This document shows positions 8,301 to 15,460 of a stretch of 46,922 nt of DNA, in pieces. Position 1 is the first letter of the stretch. Each line of letters opens with the position of its first letter. The stretch is taken from positions 1 to 46,922 of the forward strand of contig CASFVT010000002.1 in assembly GCA_949298195.1 (NCBI GenBank). The letters run 5' to 3'. This DNA comes from an uncultured Bacillota bacterium (GTDB taxonomy: Bacteria > Bacillota_I > Bacilli_A > RFN20 > CAG-826). The notes below the pieces were generated by a model that was not told the origin of the DNA, did no database searches, and was given only the letters and a program-made list of their open reading frames with translations. Both the position numbers and the translations under genes were made by a program.

Positions 8301-11063
8301 GAGCTTCGGGGCGGCTTCTTCGCCCGACATCGGGCCAAGAAGGACCTCCAAGCCCTTCTCGAGGAGCATCTCCTCGTCAAGCGGAAACTCACGACCGCGG
8401 AACTTAATACCTTCCTCGCGGCGTATCGCGACTACCACGCTTCCGGTCAGGGGAATCCCATCCTCGAGTTCGAAGGGGATAACCTTTCCGCCCGTTTCGA
8501 GGCCACCCTCGAGGCGAGGGCGAAGGTCGAATCCCTCATCGCCTCCTCCCGCGACCCGAAAAAGGCCAGGAAGGAGATCGCCACCGCGAATCCGGGATTC
8601 GGAAGCGAAGCGGCCCGTCGCCTCTCCCGCCTTCTCGATGACCACCTCGGAATCGAGGGCCGTCTTGAAAACAAGCACGCCTTTGACCTCCGCCGTTACG
8701 AGGACGCGAACGACTACTACAAGAAGGAACGGGGAAAGATCGGCGACTGCCTTTCCCGTCCCGGGGAGATGGCCGCCTATTTCGCCTACCTCGAGGCCAA
8801 GGAGAAGTGCCGTGCGCTCTCCGCTTCCCTCGTCGAGCTCTTCGAGAAAGGGAAATGCCCCGCGAAACGTCTTCTGGCCACCTACCAGAATGCCCTCGCC
8901 CTCCGGATCGTGAGCGAGGAAGCCAATAGAAACGGATTGAGCGGCCTCTCCCACGAACGGATCGACCGGCTTCTGGCTTCCTACGCCCAGTCCTTGAAGG
9001 AATACCAAGCCGCCTCGATTGCCGAGTGTGCCGCGGTCATCACCTCCAAATACCCTTCGCCCCAATCGGGGAATGCCGCCTCCAGCGATCTCTACCGGCT
9101 TCGGAAATTGATTGCCAACGGGGGCCGCGGGGTTTCCCTACGGAGCCTCCTCCACGAGTTCGGGGGACTCATCTCGACCCTTTGCCCCTGCTACCTCATG
9201 TCGCCCCTATCGGTCGCCCAGTTCCTCCGGAAGGAAGACCATTTCGACGTGGCCATCTTCGACGAGGCCTCCCAGATCCCGACCAGCGAAGCCATCGGGG
9301 CCATTTCCCATGCCGGTTCGATCGTCGTCGCCGGCGACCAGATGCAGATGCCCCCGACCGACTTCTTCAAATCGACCGTCACGGGGGTCGAGGAAGGGGA
9401 AGATAGCTTCCTTTCCATCGACGAAGACCTCGAATCCCTCCTCGACGACGTCATCGTCATGGGTTACCCCCGGAACCGCCTCAATTTCCATTACCGGTCC
9501 CGGAACGAGAAGCTCATCGCCTTCTCCAACGAACGCTTCTATGGGAATTCGCTGTTTACCTTCCCCTCCCCGAGCGACCGGGGAACCGGGGTCTCCTTCG
9601 TGAAGGTACATGGCGATTACCTCGTCGGACGGGGGATCAACCGTCCCGAGGCCATGGCCCTCGTCGAGGAGGTGAAGCGGCGGCTCTCCGACGAAAACGA
9701 GAGGAAGCGCTCGATCGGGATCGTCACCTTCAACGAGGCCCAGCAGAACCTCATCCTCGACCTCCTCGAGCGGAAGGCCCCCGAGGCCTTCGCCTACGTC
9801 GAGGGAAGGGAACCGATCTTCGTCAAGAACCTCGAGAACGTCCAGGGCGACGAACGGGACGTCATCCTCTTCTCGACGACCTACGGCCCCTCCAAAAGCG
9901 GGGAACTTTCCATCAACTTCGGCCCCCTTTCGCGGGCCAAGGGGGAACGCCGCCTCAACGTGGCCATCTCGCGGGCCCGGGAAGAGATGCTCGTCTATTC
10001 CTCCTTCGAACCGGAGGAAATCCGGGCCGAACGGGCCAAGAACGCCGGGGCCCGCTTCCTCCGCGACTTCCTCTTCTATGCCCGGGATGGGGAGAAGGCC
10101 CTTTACAAGGTGGCCGGGAGCCTTTCCTACGAGGAACGGGGAAAGGTGGCTTCTTGCCTTGCTAGCGACCTTCGGAAGCTTGGCTACGAGGTCGATCTCG
10201 ACGTCGGGACTTCCCTTTTCCGCATCGATTTGGCCATCAAGGGGAACGACGGCGGCTACGCCCTCGGGATCCTCCTCGACGGGGCTTCCTATCTTTCGGC
10301 CCCGACGAGCCAAGACCGGAACCTCGTCCAACCCTCGATCCTCTCTTCCCTTGGCTGGAAGTACATTCGTTTCTATTGCCTCGAGTACTTTGACCGGCCC
10401 GACGAGGTGATCAGGGAAATCGTCAACGTCCTCAATGGGGGGGATGCCCTTGACCTCGATAGCGGCAAACCCGATCTCCCTTCCTTTCAAAAGGAGGAAA
10501 TGAACCTCGCCCCGAACGCCGTCCCATATCGACTTTATCGGGAAGATGCCCCTTCTAATGACGAGGCGGCCCGGATCGATCGCCTCGTCCGGGGAATCGT
10601 CTTCACCGAGGCTCCGGTCGCCCACTCCCTCCTCGAGAGGCGGATCAAGGAGACGCTCGGGCTAAAGGCGTTGACCAGCAAATACCGATCCCTCATCGGG
10701 ATGAGCCTTGAAGGCCTTGCCCCGGTCCGGGAAAACTATCCAAACGAACAGGCCTTCTACTATCCCCCGGGCTTCGACGTCCGTTCCTACCGTTATTACC
10801 GCCCCGACCTCCTCACCGCCGGTCGGAGCGTCGAGGAAGTGGGCTTCGTCGAGCTTTCCAATCTCTATCGCGACATCCTCTTGACCGAGGGGCGCCTCGT
10901 CAAGGAAGACCTTGTGAAGACGGCTCTTCTCCGCCTCGGAAGCCCCGCCTTCCGCAAGAAGGGGAACGACCATCTCCTCTTGGCCATCAAGTGTGCCCTC
11001 AACGAACACCGGGGAATCAAGATCGACGATAGCGGCTACCTGACGCTCGACGATGTCTATTGA
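5340..11063 (+). CDS. Giant DUF4011-type SF1 helicase with transglutaminase-like and Vsr-like domains
   Basis: 1,907 residues. Order: an N-terminal beta-rich region; a transglutaminase-like domain (about 215-265); the DUF4011 signature LDRLLDLNLKNRLINL (about 383-400); a split SF1 helicase with Walker A GPPGTGKS (about 695), DEASQ (about 1308), GDQMQMPP, QGDERDVILFS (about 1502) and RLNVAISRAREEM (about 1540); a Vsr/MTES_1575-like nuclease fold (about 1600-1700); and a DUF3320-like end (about 1765). The motor motifs are all intact. In contrast the usual GTC-D of the transglutaminase domain reads GTSLE and its GHAF reads DKAAV, and the nuclease E-DG reads GILLDG with the following YH as YL, so both flanking enzymes look dead. 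Relatives of this architecture occur in anti-phage loci (family knowledge). GH31 follows 17 bases later. Confidence 0.85.
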   Translation: MSQARFSFLLDGLEDLSYPSYQAEKAIRSYSPGDRPNAFSFLKGIYLEGHAPGTYRDLVISLEADFPGFSFPDVHLARLGVAEKAIVDSFSYGLDEKALLELTEPREVHLRLRLIAPGGEIAHHDAKIKALPVGLALTKEADPVLLASYVTSEDSEVGKAFGKALGLAKKKGVRLDGYLDRDPNAVLAAAETIYRSLLEEKIETVAMPTGRGRIYESVALPGTTLLNKKGTSLEIALVYASLLEKANLHPLILLYEDKAAVGLYLDEELGSSPLNRNGASLLVMASRGYDRLLLIDPSSGLPPEEARNKAYQDLDVGKRFLLAIDVNAARKEHILPLPTPDEKGNIVFPSFEREGPDGLRGVDEGSRRYIDSEDRGDKNRYDHWLDRLLDLNLKNRLINLRPNRSLPQLLVPDAEKFLDLLKENRKLVLSPYESYVSNSKRGDGLLDFPLSYFAKIAEENYERGIVPFLLSGEEANDDVIKALSRKSNTALEESGSNPLFLTIGLLRYFDNDRAASRGKGAMYAPILLLPVKIPLRKSGAHFHFEYDYDDITVNTTLFEYLDQAFGIDLSPLEGTIRRKDGQVDLRLIYNYIRGKIAAKKGFALIENASGIGLFSFAHFVMWDDLRRRKDDLLKNPHIASLVSGEISFREPEGLLGKEELDSSKEPLHPLPLPADSSQIKAIDDALKGASFVMDGPPGTGKSQTIANMIVAFLTEGKKVLFVAEKEVALDVVKKRLDQIGLGRFALFLSSSRTAKGEVLSSLGELIGLGALKSDISFEEKSTAFKKKGDELNRIVDSIHGKGQFLFSIEKGIDLYLETLAGRTKFDFPLDEARRLDLATYRTSVDSIKELAYADEKANGAGASPFTPFTGREYSPIVRDALLEELRPLVDLDQELYLAEHNAFSCYPSLPKTRQNALLFKEIVDLDASSGGLFASYYLDPDSRLKDEETRRTIATMAKKEAARKKILALFKESAFNLPAEALEQRERELRGGFFARHRAKKDLQALLEEHLLVKRKLTTAELNTFLAAYRDYHASGQGNPILEFEGDNLSARFEATLEARAKVESLIASSRDPKKARKEIATANPGFGSEAARRLSRLLDDHLGIEGRLENKHAFDLRRYEDANDYYKKERGKIGDCLSRPGEMAAYFAYLEAKEKCRALSASLVELFEKGKCPAKRLLATYQNALALRIVSEEANRNGLSGLSHERIDRLLASYAQSLKEYQAASIAECAAVITSKYPSPQSGNAASSDLYRLRKLIANGGRGVSLRSLLHEFGGLISTLCPCYLMSPLSVAQFLRKEDHFDVAIFDEASQIPTSEAIGAISHAGSIVVAGDQMQMPPTDFFKSTVTGVEEGEDSFLSIDEDLESLLDDVIVMGYPRNRLNFHYRSRNEKLIAFSNERFYGNSLFTFPSPSDRGTGVSFVKVHGDYLVGRGINRPEAMALVEEVKRRLSDENERKRSIGIVTFNEAQQNLILDLLERKAPEAFAYVEGREPIFVKNLENVQGDERDVILFSTTYGPSKSGELSINFGPLSRAKGERRLNVAISRAREEMLVYSSFEPEEIRAERAKNAGARFLRDFLFYARDGEKALYKVAGSLSYEERGKVASCLASDLRKLGYEVDLDVGTSLFRIDLAIKGNDGGYALGILLDGASYLSAPTSQDRNLVQPSILSSLGWKYIRFYCLEYFDRPDEVIREIVNVLNGGDALDLDSGKPDLPSFQKEEMNLAPNAVPYRLYREDAPSNDEAARIDRLVRGIVFTEAPVAHSLLERRIKETLGLKALTSKYRSLIGMSLEGLAPVRENYPNEQAFYYPPGFDVRSYRYYRPDLLTAGRSVEEVGFVELSNLYRDILLTEGRLVKEDLVKTALLRLGSPAFRKKGNDHLLLAIKCALNEHRGIKIDDSGYLTLDDVY

Positions 11064-11080
11064 AACGGGAGGAACGAAGC

Positions 11081-13264
11081 ATGCAAAGAAAGAACGCTTT
11101 CGAGTATGAAGCCCTCGAGGGCTCGATCATCCGCCTTTTCGACGGCCAGGGAACGGGGCTCTTCGCCAAACCGCGGGTCGTCAATGGGCAAAATGGCTCT
11201 TCCTCGCTCGTACACGGGGGCCTTCGCCTCGACATTGAGGGGGGCCAAATCCGCCTCCTAGCCGGGGAAGAAACGCTTCTTGAAGAGATTCCATACGCCC
11301 CGGATCCCCTCCGGACCTACATTCGTAACCCGATCATCGACCGCGAGCACGGGGAAGTGAAAGGGGGAGTGGGGGAAGGTACCCTCCTCGACGATGGTTT
11401 CCATTACAAGAAGATCGTCAGTTTCAAAGTCGACGAAAGGGCCGAGTTCTATGGCCTCGGCGACCACGTCGGGCCCCTTTCCCGCCGGGGCTATGAGTTC
11501 GTCAACTACAATACAGACGACCCTTCCGACCATACCGAGAACAAGAAAAGCCTCTACAAATCCTTCCCCTTTGTCCTGATTCGCCTTGGCAAAGGGTATC
11601 TCGGGCTATATCTAGACAATTCCCATCGTACCCTCTTCGACTGCCAGGTCGAGCCCGGCCGTTTCACCGTGGCTGCCCTCGACGGGGCCTTGGATTTCTA
11701 TTTTGCCTATGACGAGGATCCGAAGGCGGTCCTCTTCCGCTTCTCAGCTTTCCTTGGGCGGATTTCCCTCCCCCCGCGCTGGGCCTTGGGCCTCCAACAG
11801 ACGCGCTGGGGTTACGACGGGGAACAGGAAATCCTCCGGGTGGTGGAAGGCTATAAGAGAGCCGGGATCCCCCTTTCCGCCGTCGATCTCGACATCGATT
11901 ACATGGACGAGTACCGGGTCTTCAGCTTCGACAAAAACCGCTTCCCCGATCCGAAGGGTTTCTTCGAGAAGATGGAGGAGAAAAAGGTCAAGGTAGTGGC
12001 CATCATCGACCCCGGGGTCAAGAAGGAAAACGGTTACCGCGTCTACGAGAAGATGCACGGGGAGGGGCTTGTCGCCACCCTCGAGGGAAAGGAATACATC
12101 AACGAAGTCTGGCCTGGCGAGGCCGTCTACCCAGCCTTCAATGACGAAAAGACGGCAGCCGCCTGGGGCGATTACCTCAAGGAGATGTTGGATCTCGGGG
12201 TCGCCGGCTTCTGGAATGACATGAACGAGCCCGCTTCCTTCAAGGGGGAACTTCCCCCGGAGGTCGATTTTGCCGGGGTCAAGCACCGGGAAATGCACAA
12301 TCTCTATGGTCTCTACATGGGCCGGGCGACTGCCCGGGCGATGCTTGAGCAAAGCCGTCGACCCTTCGTCATCACCCGGGCTACCTTCATGGGTGGGCAG
12401 AAGGACACGGTGGCCTGGACCGGGGACAACCACTCGACTTTCGATTCCCTCCGCCTTCTACCGAGCCAACTCGCCAACCTCGGCGTAAGCCTATACCCCT
12501 TCGTCGGAAGCGACGTCGGCGGCTTCGGGGGCGATGCGACGCCGGAACTCATTCGGAAATGGGCGGCCTTTGCCGTGGCTTGCCCCCTCTTTCGGAACCA
12601 CTCGGCCATCAACACGAGAAGGCAGGAACCTTTTGTCTTCGACGAAAGGACCGTCGAGGCCTATCGGAAGGCCGCATTGAGACGGTATGAACTGGTTCCC
12701 TTCATCTATGACTGGTTCTTCGCCTCGGTTTTGACGGGGATTCCCTTCCTCCGGCCCCTCTTCCTGGAATTCCCCTCCGACGATGTTACCCGTGACCTCG
12801 GCAACGAACTCTTCCTTGGCAAGGAGCTATTGGCTGCCCCGATTCTCGAGCCGGGGCCCGATGTCAGGGTCGTCTACTTCCCCAAGGGAAGCGTTTATTA
12901 TCCATTCGCCTTCGGCGAGAAGATCGAGGGCGGGAGTTGGGAACCCGTCGAGGGCCAAGACGGCCTCATGCCTCTTTTCGCCCGGGAAGGCAGCGTCGTT
13001 CCCCTCTATCCGGAAGGCCATCACGACCTGACGCGGAATCCGGAAGTCCTCCGCCTCAGGGTCTACCCTGGGCGCGGGAAGCATTACCATTACCTAGATG
13101 CCGGAGACGGCCTTGCCTACAAAAAGGGCGAATATGTCCTCTATGAGTTCCTCAACGACAATGGCAAGATCACTTGCCGCCTTCTCCATAAGGGGATGGA
13201 ATCTTATCGGAAGATAATCGTCGAGGCCGTCGACGGATCATACGAACTTCCCCTGAACGACTAG
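11081..13264 (+). CDS. GH31 family alpha-glucosidase
   Basis: 727 residues. Family GH31 enzymes hydrolyse alpha-glucosides from the non-reducing end with retention. The catalytic nucleophile is Asp380 in FWNDMNEP and the acid/base is Asp449 in WTGDNHS; the upstream substrate-pocket signature VDLDIDYMDEY is also present. An N-terminal beta-sandwich (Gal-mutarotase type, about 1-225) precedes the barrel. No signal peptide, so it should be cytosolic, acting on imported maltose- or isomaltose-like sugars; exact linkage cannot be read. Start ATG 11081 has GGGAGGA 7 bases upstream; a TTG at 11060 overlaps the helicase stop and is less likely. It is co-transcribed with the helicase gene, which is an odd pairing. 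Its stop overlaps the stop of the convergent gene in one CTAG. Confidence 0.92.
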   Translation: MQRKNAFEYEALEGSIIRLFDGQGTGLFAKPRVVNGQNGSSSLVHGGLRLDIEGGQIRLLAGEETLLEEIPYAPDPLRTYIRNPIIDREHGEVKGGVGEGTLLDDGFHYKKIVSFKVDERAEFYGLGDHVGPLSRRGYEFVNYNTDDPSDHTENKKSLYKSFPFVLIRLGKGYLGLYLDNSHRTLFDCQVEPGRFTVAALDGALDFYFAYDEDPKAVLFRFSAFLGRISLPPRWALGLQQTRWGYDGEQEILRVVEGYKRAGIPLSAVDLDIDYMDEYRVFSFDKNRFPDPKGFFEKMEEKKVKVVAIIDPGVKKENGYRVYEKMHGEGLVATLEGKEYINEVWPGEAVYPAFNDEKTAAAWGDYLKEMLDLGVAGFWNDMNEPASFKGELPPEVDFAGVKHREMHNLYGLYMGRATARAMLEQSRRPFVITRATFMGGQKDTVAWTGDNHSTFDSLRLLPSQLANLGVSLYPFVGSDVGGFGGDATPELIRKWAAFAVACPLFRNHSAINTRRQEPFVFDERTVEAYRKAALRRYELVPFIYDWFFASVLTGIPFLRPLFLEFPSDDVTRDLGNELFLGKELLAAPILEPGPDVRVVYFPKGSVYYPFAFGEKIEGGSWEPVEGQDGLMPLFAREGSVVPLYPEGHHDLTRNPEVLRLRVYPGRGKHYHYLDAGDGLAYKKGEYVLYEFLNDNGKITCRLLHKGMESYRKIIVEAVDGSYELPLND

Positions 13265-13746
13265 GGGAGCTGTTTTTGGGGAATCGGGACTACCGGGAGG
13301 GGGCGACCGGACTTTTCGGCGAGGAAAAGGGCGATCGAACGGAAATAGGCATATAGTTGCTTGGCATCAGTGTCGGGATAATCGACGTAGCGCCTTTCAA
13401 GGTTCCGCCCGTCCGGGTTGAAGAGGTAATCGGGAAGGAGGAACGGCTCGAGGTCAAGGAACTGGACCTCGGCATGGCGGTAGGGTAGCCCTTCCCGACC
13501 GACGTGCTTCCCCTTGACGAGGGAAACGATTGTCCCGAAGCCCCCCTTTACCAGTTCCTTGAAGGAATCCTGGTCTTCTTTTGAAAGAAAAAACTCGGCA
13601 AAACGGTCTTCTTTCTCTAGGAAACGCCGGCTCCGGACAACGATTCGGCCATTTTCGAGATCGACGGCATAGATATGGTGGACCGGGTCGATGTCCCCTT
13701 CGTAGAATGAGGCGTCGATGAGGGATATTTGAACGAAATAGGCCAC
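13261..13746 (-). CDS. Hypothetical cytosolic protein
   Basis: 161 residues, no recognised family, no membrane helix. Alternating short beta strands and acidic loops dominate (HHIYAVDLENGRIVV, then an EEKED-rich helix), and the C-terminal half has an amphipathic helix ending in a proline-rich tail. The start is GTG at 13746: on the minus strand CATAAT ends 6 bases upstream and there is no ribosome site, so the transcript should be leaderless. The TAG stop shares the CTAG tetramer at 13261-13264 with the TAG of the GH31 gene on the other strand, leaving no room for a terminator between the genes. Confidence 0.65.
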   Translation of the reverse strand: MAYFVQISLIDASFYEGDIDPVHHIYAVDLENGRIVVRSRRFLEKEDRFAEFFLSKEDQDSFKELVKGGFGTIVSLVKGKHVGREGLPYRHAEVQFLDLEPFLLPDYLFNPDGRNLERRYVDYPDTDAKQLYAYFRSIALFLAEKSGRPLPVVPIPQKQLP

Positions 13747-13758
13747 GTTGCAATTATG
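13747..13758 (-). promoter_or_regulatory. -10 element, leaderless GTG start
   Basis: Minus-strand CATAAT (13758-13753), then 6 bases to GTG at 13746. Confidence 0.55.
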
Positions 13759-13828
13759 AGGCAGACTCCCCTACATGGGAAGGGCGTGCTGCCTCAAGTT
13801 CGGGGTGGAATCGCCATTTCAACTGGTG

Positions 13829-13834
13829 TATATT
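13829..13834 (+). promoter_or_regulatory. -10 element of tRNA-Ser(GCT)
   Basis: TATATT, ending 10 bases before the tRNA 5' end. A -35 match is not clear. Confidence 0.45.
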
Positions 13835-13844
13835 AGCCGGGCAC

Positions 13845-13935
13845 GGAGGCGTACCCAAGAGGCCGAAGGGGACGGTTTGCTAAACCGTTAGACCGGGATA
13901 CTGGTGCTCGGGTTCGAATCCCGACGCCTCCGCCA
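13845..13935 (+). tRNA. tRNA-Ser(GCT)
   Basis: 91-base class II tRNA. Acceptor GGAGGCG pairs with CGCCTCC, discriminator G, encoded CCA. Anticodon arm ACGGT-TTGCTAA-ACCGT gives GCT for AGC/AGU codons. Long variable arm and GTTCGAATC T-loop are present. Confidence 0.97.
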
Positions 13936-13948
13936 GAAATGGAAATGG

Positions 13949-13980
13949 CCCGTGATGACAGTCATCACGGGATTTCTTTT
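13949..13980 (+). terminator. Terminator of tRNA-Ser(GCT)
   Basis: Inverted repeat CCCGTGATGA/TCATCACGGG around a CAG loop, followed by ATTTCTTTT. Confidence 0.88.
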
Positions 13981-14549
13981 ACTCAATGGGGAATAAGCGG
14001 GCCCCCGGTTAAGACTTTCCATTCGGGAGATTCATATTAAGCCTGATGGAAAAATATAGGACTTTTACTTAGTTGACTTTGCCCACGCCTTACGATGCCG
14101 AATGCCGTTGCAGTATAAGCGAGTCTTTGCTCCTATTATTTTGGTATTCTCCGTTCCCAAAATGTCGAGTTGCCACGGATGTCTTTCCGGAAAATGAACG
14201 CCTTATTTCAGACCATTTTCTCTTCTTTCCTTCGATGCCGGAACGTCACCGGACCGTCAAAAAACCGAATGTGTCTAGAGTGGAATTATCATCTAATGAT
14301 GGGTTGTGACTGGGGTTGCTAGGGCTTTGAAAAAGCATGAAACAAAGGTAAAACAGATAGCTAAACAGGTCTCTTATGAATATTTCCAACGATAGAAGTA
14401 AGATAATTTACATAGAATTTGTTTCGATAGTATCTATTTAACATGGTCTCTCTCCTGAGTAGAGCCACATCTATGAGGTCACCGTGGTGCATTAGGGGGC
14501 TTTTCAATCCCCTTCATTCGAGAATAACGCCGGCCGAAGGGCCAAGCGT
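13981..14549. other. AT-richer gene-free stretch
   Basis: About 570 bases without a convincing gene, visibly richer in A and T than all flanking coding DNA. A 78-codon frame (14073-14309) has neither local codon bias nor a start signal and is rejected. Towards the right end TTTACA (14407-14412), 18 bases, TATCTA (14431-14436) is a possible promoter that would give the 14550 gene a leader of roughly 105 bases. No transposase remnant, terminal inverted repeat or tRNA is recognisable. Confidence 0.5.
14407..14436 (+). promoter_or_regulatory. Possible promoter for the exported-protein pair
   Basis: TTTACA-18 bases-TATCTA. The -10 is a weak match. It is the best candidate upstream of 14550, where no -10 element stands close to the start codon. 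Confidence 0.3.
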
Positions 14550-15449
14550 ATGCAAGCGAAGACCAAGACTCTCATCATTACCCTTTCCGTTCTCGGGGTG
14601 GCTGTGGCCGTCGGCATCCCGACGGGGCTCATTCTAGGGGAGAACCTGAAAGCCCCGACGGTCAGCTATGGCGATTTTTCGGGCGACGCCTATTCCTACG
14701 ACATGACGGCTGGGCGGATCAAGTACCAAGCCTGCGACGGCGATTACTCTGACCTTACTGCGGTCGATGCCTTCAATATCTCTCTCGATCTCCTCTCTGA
14801 CATTGAGAACTACCGTCTCCAAGGCTACGGGCAGGCCACGGCCCTCATCGTTACCCAAGACATCAGGTCGACCATTATCCGGGACGGCGACTCGTATTTC
14901 GAGGAGAGCTTCTCCAAGTCGAGCATGGTTCAGTGTGCCTGGCGGATGTATCAAAGCGAAGATGATGTCAGGCAATACCGAGGCGAACTCACTTCCCTCG
15001 AGACGGCGACTTTCGACGAGACCGAGGGCGAGACGTATTCCTTCCCTTCCTATGCCGAACGGATGGGGCGGCTGATTTCCGATCGTTCCATTTACATTGT
15101 GTCCGACAAGACGGTCCTGCCGGACGGAATCTCCAGTTTTGAGAAGGACGGGGACGGTTACCGCCTTCACATCGATCTCCATCCGGGGCTGGCTGTCCTC
15201 AATTACGTGAAGCAAATGCAGACCGTCTCCGACCTACCGTCACCCCCGTCCTTCAACTCTTTCAGTCTGGAGATGGAGATGGACGAGAGCCTCCGGCCGG
15301 TTTCCCTCACCACCTTCGAAAGCTACTATGCGACGACTTCGATGGGCATCGGATCGAACGTCAACGGCGAGATGACCACCTATTTCGAACTCGACGGGGG
15401 CTTCGAGATTCCCTCGCTCAATGAACCAGAGTCTTACGACCACGTCTAA
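14550..15449 (+). CDS. Membrane-anchored exported protein of unknown function
   Basis: 299 residues. Residues 3-8 are basic, then a single helix of about 22 residues (LIITLSVLGVAVAVGIPTG) acts as an uncleaved signal anchor; the rest (about 270 residues) should lie outside the membrane. The outer part is rich in beta strands, Asp, Ser and Tyr, with two Cys only. No lipobox and no sorting motif. The start ATG 14550 has only a weak purine stretch (GAAGGG) upstream. The next gene starts 11 bases after the stop with a good ribosome site and has the same N-terminal layout, so the two form an operon and probably act together at the cell surface (inference). Overall look resembles lipoproteins of the LppX/LprG lipid-carrier type, but I cannot show homology. 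Confidence 0.7.
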   Translation: MQAKTKTLIITLSVLGVAVAVGIPTGLILGENLKAPTVSYGDFSGDAYSYDMTAGRIKYQACDGDYSDLTAVDAFNISLDLLSDIENYRLQGYGQATALIVTQDIRSTIIRDGDSYFEESFSKSSMVQCAWRMYQSEDDVRQYRGELTSLETATFDETEGETYSFPSYAERMGRLISDRSIYIVSDKTVLPDGISSFEKDGDGYRLHIDLHPGLAVLNYVKQMQTVSDLPSPPSFNSFSLEMEMDESLRPVSLTTFESYYATTSMGIGSNVNGEMTTYFELDGGFEIPSLNEPESYDHV

Positions 15450-15460
15450 AGGAGAACACA

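Noticed and set aside
14073-14309. 78-codon open frame in the AT-richer stretch
   Set aside because: No start signal, no local codon bias, and no recognisable protein pattern.
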